Assembly (NCBI GenBank): GCA_964556785.1 | Contig: CAZKXM010000033.1 | Location: 1-19,744 of the forward strand | Source: CAG-1031 sp964556785 | Lineage (GTDB): Bacteria; Bacteroidota; Bacteroidia; Bacteroidales; Muribaculaceae | Direction: 5' to 3' | DNA: 19,744 bases | Part shown: in pieces, positions 15,367 to 19,744 of the stretch | Position numbering within the stretch: position 1 is the first letter of the stretch | Layout: each line of letters opens with the position of its first letter | The notes under the pieces: model-generated | Seen by the model: only the letters and a program-made list of their open reading frames with translations | Told to the model about the DNA's origin: nothing | The model's database searches: none | Position numbers and translations under genes: made by a program

Positions 15367-16079
15367 TGTGTTGCCAGCACAAGGATTTCGGCGATCTGCA
15401 CATGGGCGGGCGCCTTGACGGCATAGACAACGGTGTCGGCAATGTCATCGGCTGTGAGCGGCTCAATGCCTTGATAAACCTTGTCGGCGCGCTCAGCATC
15501 GCCGTGAAAACGCACTTTGCTGAAGTTGGTTTCTACAAGTCCCGGCTTCACCAGAGTGACACGCAGCGGTGAGTCGACAACATCGATCCGCAGGCCGTCG
15601 GTGATGGTCTTGACGGCGGCTTTCGACGCGCAATACACACCTCCGTTGGCGTAGGCAGCGTCGCCCGCCACGCTGCCTATATTTATAATGTGGCCGCGTC
15701 GGCGCTCAAGCATTCCCGGCACTATGAGCCTTGTCATTGTCAGAAGGCCCTTGATGTTGGTGTCGATCATCGTGAGCCAGTCGGCCATGTCGCCCTCCTG
15801 CATCGGTTCGAGGCCGAGGGCCAGGCCGGCGTTATTGACCAGCACTTCGATGTCGCGCCATTCGGCGGGAATGGAATCGAGAGCAGCACGGGTCTGCTCG
15901 GCATCTCTGACGTCGAAACGCAGTGACAGGCACTCGTCGGCAGGGAGCGAGCTGAACTCGGCAAGCGCCTCGGCGTTGCGCCCCGTCACGATTATTCTGT
16001 AGCCAGCTTCATGAAGCCGCATTGCACACGCGCGTCCAATGCCCGAGGTGGCCCCGGTGATCATTGCTATCTTTTTCAT
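15333..16079 (-). CDS. YdfG-like short-chain dehydrogenase/reductase
   Basis: The protein has 248 residues from the ATG at 16079; a TTG start 12 bp upstream is less likely. The Rossmann motif is TGATSGIG at 8-15, the NNAG motif is at 82-85, and the catalytic set is N108, S136, Y149 and K153 (YCASKAAVK). VTGRN at 31-35, with Arg after the second strand, suggests NADP(H). The C-terminal region (VKPGLVETNFSKVRFHGDAE and the later PAHVQIAEILVLATQQ) closely resembles the YdfG branch. That branch oxidises or reduces beta-hydroxy acids such as L-allo-threonine, serine and 3-hydroxypropionate / malonic semialdehyde. The sub-branch assignment rests on memory of family patterns; SDR membership is certain. 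The gene follows the PH-like gene in the same direction, but a -7 element overlapping that gene's stop suggests its own promoter. Confidence 0.94.
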   Translation of the reverse strand: MKKIAMITGATSGIGRACAMRLHEAGYRIIVTGRNAEALAEFSSLPADECLSLRFDVRDAEQTRAALDSIPAEWRDIEVLVNNAGLALGLEPMQEGDMADWLTMIDTNIKGLLTMTRLIVPGMLERRRGHIINIGSVAGDAAYANGGVYCASKAAVKTITDGLRIDVVDSPLRVTLVKPGLVETNFSKVRFHGDAERADKVYQGIEPLTADDIADTVVYAVKAPAHVQIAEILVLATQQASGSVIVRH

Positions 16080-16113
16080 GTTTCTTTTCAAATTTAAGGT
16101 TGTTTTGCGTCTT

Positions 16114-16121
16114 CAAAGTTA
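16114..16121 (-). promoter_or_regulatory. -7 element for the short-chain dehydrogenase
   Basis: On the minus strand TAACTTTG matches TAnnTTTG. Its first three bases are the TAA stop codon of the upstream PH-like gene. Initiation near 16107 would give a leader of about 28 nt. No good -33 TTTG is seen 19-21 nt upstream, so activity is uncertain. Confidence 0.45.
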
Positions 16122-16619
16122 AGAAATTTTCCGGTCGCTTCGGAGTGAATCAGTGAGCGAGATAATATAATCCATCATCTCACCGGGATTTTCGCAGCCG
16201 AGCACATATTTATCGCCGTTCTTCATCCTTACGAGAAAGCAGTCGGAAGCTTTGCCGTAGAAGGCGTAGTATCGGCCTATGTCGCCCTCCTTGAATATTC
16301 CCCAGTAGCCCATGAATCCGCCGCTGCCCAACACTCTGACAGCGCCCATCGTCGGGCGGAACAGTTCAACCGATGCCACATTGCTCAGGGGAATCCTGCG
16401 CTTTTTCAGCGGGCTGCCGAGGATTATGTCGGTGTCAGTTGTGCGGAGGTAAACCGCTCCATACATCAGCGCGCTGACAATCAGTACAAGAAACACAGCA
16501 GCCACCGTTAGCAATGCAGGAGGGTTGCCGGCCGAGGCGATGCAGATGGCCAGAATCAGGCCTGTCACAAGAATTGTCAGTGTCGATGCCCCTTTGCTAT
16601 ATCTGACTTTCGATTTCAT
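16119..16619 (-). CDS. Two-TM membrane protein with PH-like (bPH) domain
   Basis: The protein has 166 residues from the ATG at 16619. The frame is open further upstream, but that extension runs through a promoter and a terminator hairpin, so 16619 is the start. Two membrane helices lie at about 12-30 and 36-56 with a short loop between. The C-terminal part has the small bacterial PH-like pattern: YLRTTDTDIILGSPLKKRRI, then IPLSNVASVELFRP, the glycine-rich GSGGFMGYWGIFKEGDIGRY and FLVRMKNGDKYVLGCENPGE. Proteins of this type are common in Bacteroidota and have no firmly established function; the PH-like domain probably faces the cytoplasm. A strong promoter directly precedes it. No operon partner gives a clue to its role. 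Confidence 0.82.
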   Translation of the reverse strand: MKSKVRYSKGASTLTILVTGLILAICIASAGNPPALLTVAAVFLVLIVSALMYGAVYLRTTDTDIILGSPLKKRRIPLSNVASVELFRPTMGAVRVLGSGGFMGYWGIFKEGDIGRYYAFYGKASDCFLVRMKNGDKYVLGCENPGEMMDYIISLTDSLRSDRKIS

Positions 16620-16636
16620 GGCGGTATTATTTTTCT

Positions 16637-16667
16637 CAAAGGTACTTACTTTTTTCAGAACGTCAAA
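16637..16667 (-). promoter_or_regulatory. Promoter of the PH-like membrane protein gene
   Basis: On the minus strand TTTG (16667-16664), a 19-nt spacer and TACCTTTG (16644-16637) give a perfect match to the Bacteroidota consensus. Initiation near 16630 leaves a leader of only about 11 nt before the ATG at 16619. This is the best promoter in the window and it decides the start codon. Confidence 0.75.
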
Positions 16668-16686
16668 CCGGCGCCATATTGCAACA

Positions 16687-16719
16687 GAGGCCGCCTGTCT
16701 CAATCCGACAGACGGCCTC
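16687..16719 (-). terminator. Terminator hairpin after the surface lipoprotein gene
   Basis: A 13-bp stem (16707-16719 with 16687-16699) with a 7-nt loop lies 33 bp after the lipoprotein stop. Its only irregular pair is a G-U wobble in minus-strand RNA, against a C-A mismatch in plus-strand RNA, so it is built for the minus strand. There is no U-run after it. It sits 20 bp upstream of the -33 box of the next gene and so insulates the two units. Confidence 0.6.
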
Positions 16720-16751
16720 GGCCTAATTAAGCAGTGTTAATGAAAAATATC

Positions 16752-18992
16752 TTACTGTTGGTCAGGGGTGTTACCGCTGAGAGTTACGCGGGCTGCATTG
16801 TTAGAGTAAACAATGTCACGTGTGTAAGTGCCCACGATGTCGGCCAGCGGAGTGGTCGATACGTTGCCGGTAACAACGAGATTGTCGCTGGGGTAGGGAT
16901 CGCCACCGGCGATGAACTGCGACGAACCTACAATGCCTGCTGCAAACGAGCCTTTAGCTGTGGCAGTGATCGACTTGGCATTGTTGGTGTTGTTGAGGCA
17001 CTTGCCTGCATAATACCAGGTACCGACAATACCGCCTGCGCTCGATCCGCCCACAATGTCGGCGTTGTTGGTGCAGCCTTCAACGGTGACGATTTCCATA
17101 AGAGGATACGCTGTCATATTTGTCTGATAACGAATCCAGCCAACGATACCGGCTGCACCGATGCTGCTGCCGTTGTTGATAACCTTACCATTGTTCACGC
17201 AGCCTGAGATAACGCCTGAGCTGTAGATACCGCCTGCAATACCTGCTACAGAGTTATTGTTGGCGGTGATTGTGCCGCTGTTGGTGCAGTCCTTGATATC
17301 GGCTGCGCTGAGACCTACGATGCCGCCTGCACAGACATTACCGGCGGTAATATCTCCTGTGTTGTGGCAGTTTTCAATGAGCATGCGGCCTTCGGTAGAG
17401 TTGTAGTAGGCAGCGCCGACAATACCGCCGGCATTTCCTTTGGTCGAGGTGATGTTAGCCGCGTTTTTGCAGTTGCTGATTGTGCCGGTGCGCATCATGC
17501 GGGCTACAAGACCTGCAGCTTCCACAGCCTGGATGTTACCGCTGAGAATGTTGACATTGTCAACTGTAGCACCTTCAACAACAAGGCCTACTGCACCAAC
17601 CTGTTCGGCTTCGCCGCCATTGATGGTGAGGTTTTCGAAGTTGATGTTCTTGATGGCCGAGTTGGCGCCCGAAACTGTGGTGAACACAGCGGCTACGCCT
17701 TCGGCGGGAATGCCGGTGGCATCGACATTTACGTTAGAGATGGTGTGGCCCTGGCCGTCGATAACGCCGGTAAAGCCTTTGTCGTTAAGCAGACCGCTTG
17801 ATTTGCGCTGATATGCGTTGCCAACCGGTGTGAAGGGCTTGCCGTTCATGTCGAGGTCCTTAGCGAGGAGAACGGTGTAACCTTCGGGGAACTTGTCTTC
17901 GTTAACCATCTGGGCGAGACCTGCGAGATCGCTGCCTTCGCCTACGGTTACGGTCTTGGCAACGTCGTCAACAGCGGGAGCTGTTACGGTTGTGCCATCC
18001 CAGGGAACGAGCGAGTTGTTGAGGTCGCCGGTAAAGTCGGGGCTGATCACAACGTTGAACTCTGTGGGGTTGGTGAGCAGCGCGCCGTAGATGTTGGTGC
18101 GGTAGTTGGGCTTTGCAACAACCGAGTTAACTTCCACAGCCTCGAAATTATCGCTGAAGCTGAGGGTGCAGTTGTTGAGAGTACCCTCGGTGTTGACCAG
18201 CAGATAGTTCATGGCAACGAGGTTGTAGCCGGCAACGGGGAAAGTCACGGCATCAGCGTCGTCAAGTCCGTTGGGATAGAGAGTGTTGATCACCTTGGCT
18301 GTGAACACGGTGGGATCCGAAACCTGCTCGCCGGTCACGGTGCGGTTGAGGGCATCGTAAGTGGTGTAGAGGCCGCCGCTCACGGTTACGGTGGCGCTGA
18401 GAGTGCTGTTATAATATGTTGCTACAGTGGGCTCGGTGAGATCGTTCGTACCCCAGTTGAGCTGGGCGAACGGACGGGTGAGCTCAACGGCATCTGAAAC
18501 AGCGTTGCCGCCGGTCACTTCAACAGAAACTCCGGTGAAGGCATCGGCGTTGACATCGTTGGTCTGATCAGCGATGTTGTCGTAGTTAACGGTCATCACA
18601 CCTTCGTCAAAGGTGAGGGCGCCGTCGGTGCCATAGTTGTCGGCATTGCAAGCGAAGAACACAACCTTGTAGGTCTTGCCCTTACCGAGGTTGAGGGTAA
18701 CCTGCTGGTTGGTGTTGTCGTTGGCGAAGGGAGCTGCTCCGAACAGAGTCTGGTAGTCCTGAGTGGCGACAGCCTCGGTGGAGGTGCCGTTAACCTCATA
18801 GATTGTCCACATCAGCTTGTTCATGGTGCCGCGGGTTTTGTCGCCCAGCGTTGCACGGCTGGCCATGTTGCCGGGGAGTGTCACGGTGAACACTGCATCG
18901 CCTTCCATGGTGGCGCCAACCGGCTCCTCAGAGGAGCACGATGCCAGCGCGAACGCGCCAACCACCATTGCGGGATAAAGAAGTTTTTTCAT
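16752..18992 (-). CDS. Surface lipoprotein: fimbrillin-like N-terminal region plus GLUG-type beta-helix repeats
   Basis: The protein has 746 residues. A type II signal ends in the lipobox LASC with C19. SSEEP follows, close to the acidic lipoprotein export signal that sends Bacteroidota lipoproteins to the cell surface. Residues about 30-330 resemble fimbrillin/Mfa-like proteins (FTVTLPGNMASRA, then VELTRPFAQLNWG and PNYRTNIYGALLT); I suspect DUF6562 but cannot confirm it. Residues about 375-460 lead in with a beta-helix cap (GFTGVIDGQGHTISNVNVD). From about 465 to 720 there are roughly eight coils, most opening with AG(G)IVG and carrying an Asn/Cys turn: SNCKN, ENCHN, KDCTN, SGCVN, EGCTN. 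That is the GLUG-type right-handed beta-helix pattern. No catalytic residues and no T9SS C-terminal domain were seen. Adhesion or glycan binding is the likely role, by inference. A TAnnTTTG promoter and a G9 run precede it. Confidence 0.88.
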   Translation of the reverse strand: MKKLLYPAMVVGAFALASCSSEEPVGATMEGDAVFTVTLPGNMASRATLGDKTRGTMNKLMWTIYEVNGTSTEAVATQDYQTLFGAAPFANDNTNQQVTLNLGKGKTYKVVFFACNADNYGTDGALTFDEGVMTVNYDNIADQTNDVNADAFTGVSVEVTGGNAVSDAVELTRPFAQLNWGTNDLTEPTVATYYNSTLSATVTVSGGLYTTYDALNRTVTGEQVSDPTVFTAKVINTLYPNGLDDADAVTFPVAGYNLVAMNYLLVNTEGTLNNCTLSFSDNFEAVEVNSVVAKPNYRTNIYGALLTNPTEFNVVISPDFTGDLNNSLVPWDGTTVTAPAVDDVAKTVTVGEGSDLAGLAQMVNEDKFPEGYTVLLAKDLDMNGKPFTPVGNAYQRKSSGLLNDKGFTGVIDGQGHTISNVNVDATGIPAEGVAAVFTTVSGANSAIKNINFENLTINGGEAEQVGAVGLVVEGATVDNVNILSGNIQAVEAAGLVARMMRTGTISNCKNAANITSTKGNAGGIVGAAYYNSTEGRMLIENCHNTGDITAGNVCAGGIVGLSAADIKDCTNSGTITANNNSVAGIAGGIYSSGVISGCVNNGKVINNGSSIGAAGIVGWIRYQTNMTAYPLMEIVTVEGCTNNADIVGGSSAGGIVGTWYYAGKCLNNTNNAKSITATAKGSFAAGIVGSSQFIAGGDPYPSDNLVVTGNVSTTPLADIVGTYTRDIVYSNNAARVTLSGNTPDQQ

Positions 18993-19036
18993 AATCGCAC
19001 TATAATTAAAGTTGTAAATTTAGATTATACAAAATG

Positions 19037-19067
19037 CAAAATTATATATAAATATAGAGGTAGCAAC
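19037..19067 (-). promoter_or_regulatory. Promoter of the surface lipoprotein gene
   Basis: On the minus strand GTTG (19067-19064), a 19-nt spacer and TAATTTTG (19044-19037) fit the Bacteroidota consensus with one mismatch in the -33 box. Initiation near 19030 gives a leader of about 38 nt. The leader and spacer are very AT-rich. Confidence 0.6.
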
Positions 19068-19075
19068 CCCCCCCC
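19067..19075 (-). repeat. G9 homopolymer run at the -33 box of the lipoprotein promoter
   Basis: Nine consecutive C on the plus strand (nine G on the lipoprotein coding strand) end exactly at the -33 box; the last G is also the first base of GTTG. Such runs are prone to replication slippage. The rest of the 277-bp gap (18993-19269) holds only the two opposing promoters. Confidence 0.8.
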
Positions 19076-19212
19076 GAATTTTAACAGATATTAACTGAAT
19101 CGAGATCTTTTCTGATGCCTGTCTTCTCTTGAACCGGTTGACCGACGCGCTGAAGGCTTCCGAACCGATTGTCGGTATTGCCGTCCGGAGAGCTGCACAT
19201 AACTTGACGCAG

Positions 19213-19246
19213 TTGTGGGAAATATAATGATTTTTGCCTAACTTTG
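19213..19246 (+). promoter_or_regulatory. Promoter of typA
   Basis: TAACTTTG at 19239-19246 matches the -7 consensus exactly. A TTG at 19213-19215 is 23 nt upstream, slightly long for the -33 box. Initiation near 19253 gives a leader of about 17 nt before the ATG at 19270. Confidence 0.6.
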
Positions 19247-19269
19247 CACGCAATTTTTAATCATCAGGT

Positions 19270-19744
19270 ATGCAGAACATCCGAAACATCGCTATCATTG
19301 CTCACGTTGACCATGGCAAGACCACTCTCGTTGACAAAATGCTGATGGCCGGCAATCTTTTTCGTGAGAATCAGGAGACCGGCGAGTTAATGCTCGACAA
19401 CAACGATCTGGAGCGTGAACGAGGGATAACGATTCTGTCGAAAAACGTGTCGATCAACTACAAAGGATGTAAGATCAACATTATCGACACTCCGGGACAC
19501 GCCGACTTCGGTGGCGAGGTGGAGCGTGTGCTCAACATGGCCGACGGATGTCTTCTGCTGGTGGATGCTTTCGAGGGCCCGATGCCTCAGACGCGCTTCG
19601 TGCTCCAGAAGGCCATACAGATGGGGCTCAAGCCGGTGCTGGTGATCAACAAGGTTGACAAGCCCAACTGCCGTCCCGACGAGGTGCAGGAGATGGTGTT
19701 CGACCTGATGTTCTCGCTCAATGCCACCGAGGAGCAGCTGGACT
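19270..19744 (+). CDS. typA: Translational GTPase TypA/BipA (N-terminal part, 3' truncated)
   Basis: The first 158 residues are present before the window ends; the full protein is usually about 600. The frame starts MQNIRNIAIIAHVDHGKTTL. GTPase motifs are complete: G1 AHVDHGKT at 11-18, the switch region LERERGITILSKN at 47-59, G3 DTPGHADFGGEVERVL from residue 73, and G4 NKVD at 127-130. The wording NNDLERERGITILSKN and GEVERVLNMADG is characteristic of TypA/BipA rather than EF-G or LepA. The protein binds the ribosome and acts in assembly and stress or low-temperature adaptation (established knowledge). It is divergent from the surface lipoprotein gene, with its own TAnnTTTG promoter just upstream. 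Confidence 0.96.
   Translation, partial: MQNIRNIAIIAHVDHGKTTLVDKMLMAGNLFRENQETGELMLDNNDLERERGITILSKNVSINYKGCKINIIDTPGHADFGGEVERVLNMADGCLLLVDAFEGPMPQTRFVLQKAIQMGLKPVLVINKVDKPNCRPDEVQEMVFDLMFSLNATEEQLD

Noticed and set aside
16620..16703. Earlier start for the PH-like protein
   Set aside because: The extension overlaps a perfect promoter and part of a terminator hairpin.
16734..17801. Open frames of 145 and 157 codons antisense to the lipoprotein gene
   Set aside because: They mirror the repetitive beta-helix codons; their Gly/Ala/Val-rich content reflects the repeats. There is no promoter or family match.
19020..19253. 77-codon minus-strand frame between the lipoprotein and typA genes
   Set aside because: It runs through two promoters and the G9 run, has no start signals and matches no family.
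1..19744. CRISPR array, tRNA, rRNA, insertion sequence or integrase
   Set aside because: No regularly spaced repeats, cloverleaf, rRNA motifs or transposase/integrase domains were seen in either strand.

Overview
The window looks like a chromosomal piece of a gut-type Bacteroidales bacterium, most likely Muribaculaceae. This is inferred from three things: a gliding/T9SS-type SprA, a fimbrillin-like surface lipoprotein with GLUG-type repeats, and several promoters of the Bacteroidota form (about TTTG, 19-20 nt, TAnnTTTG). Shine-Dalgarno sequences are weak throughout. The core genes are moderately GC-rich. No rRNA, tRNA, CRISPR array, transposase or origin was seen.

Layout. (1) 1-4376, +: the C-terminal part of sprA, the giant outer-membrane translocon of the type IX secretion system; the 5' part lies outside the window. 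(2) 4354-6811, -: a two-gene restriction-modification module, a gamma-type N6-adenine DNA methyltransferase followed by a probable PD-(D/E)XK endonuclease. It is visibly more AT-rich than its neighbours and its 3' end overlaps the end of sprA. (3) 6988-11417, +: ftsK, a lolA-like carrier and trxB, closely spaced and probably one transcription unit, at least for the first two. (4) 11395-12548, -: recR and a GNAT acetyltransferase, overlapping as ATGA, with a good promoter. (5) 12641-13492, -: an esterase-family hydrolase. (6) 13607-15304, +: an AspT/YidE-family transporter. (7) 15333-16619, -: a YdfG-like short-chain dehydrogenase and a two-TM PH-like membrane protein, each with its own TAnnTTTG element. 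(8) 16752-18992, -: a 746-residue lipoprotein with a fimbrillin-like front and a beta-helix back. (9) 19270 to the end, +: the start of typA/bipA.

Most of the window is housekeeping: secretion, chromosome segregation, lipoprotein transport, thiol redox, recombination repair and a translational GTPase. The accessory parts are the restriction-modification module and the surface lipoprotein. The lipoprotein promoter has a run of nine G (coding strand) directly against its -33 element, which makes it a candidate for phase variation. I found no convincing new multi-gene system. The best leads are the unrecognised endonuclease, the G9 tract and the cysteine/asparagine-laddered beta-helix lipoprotein.
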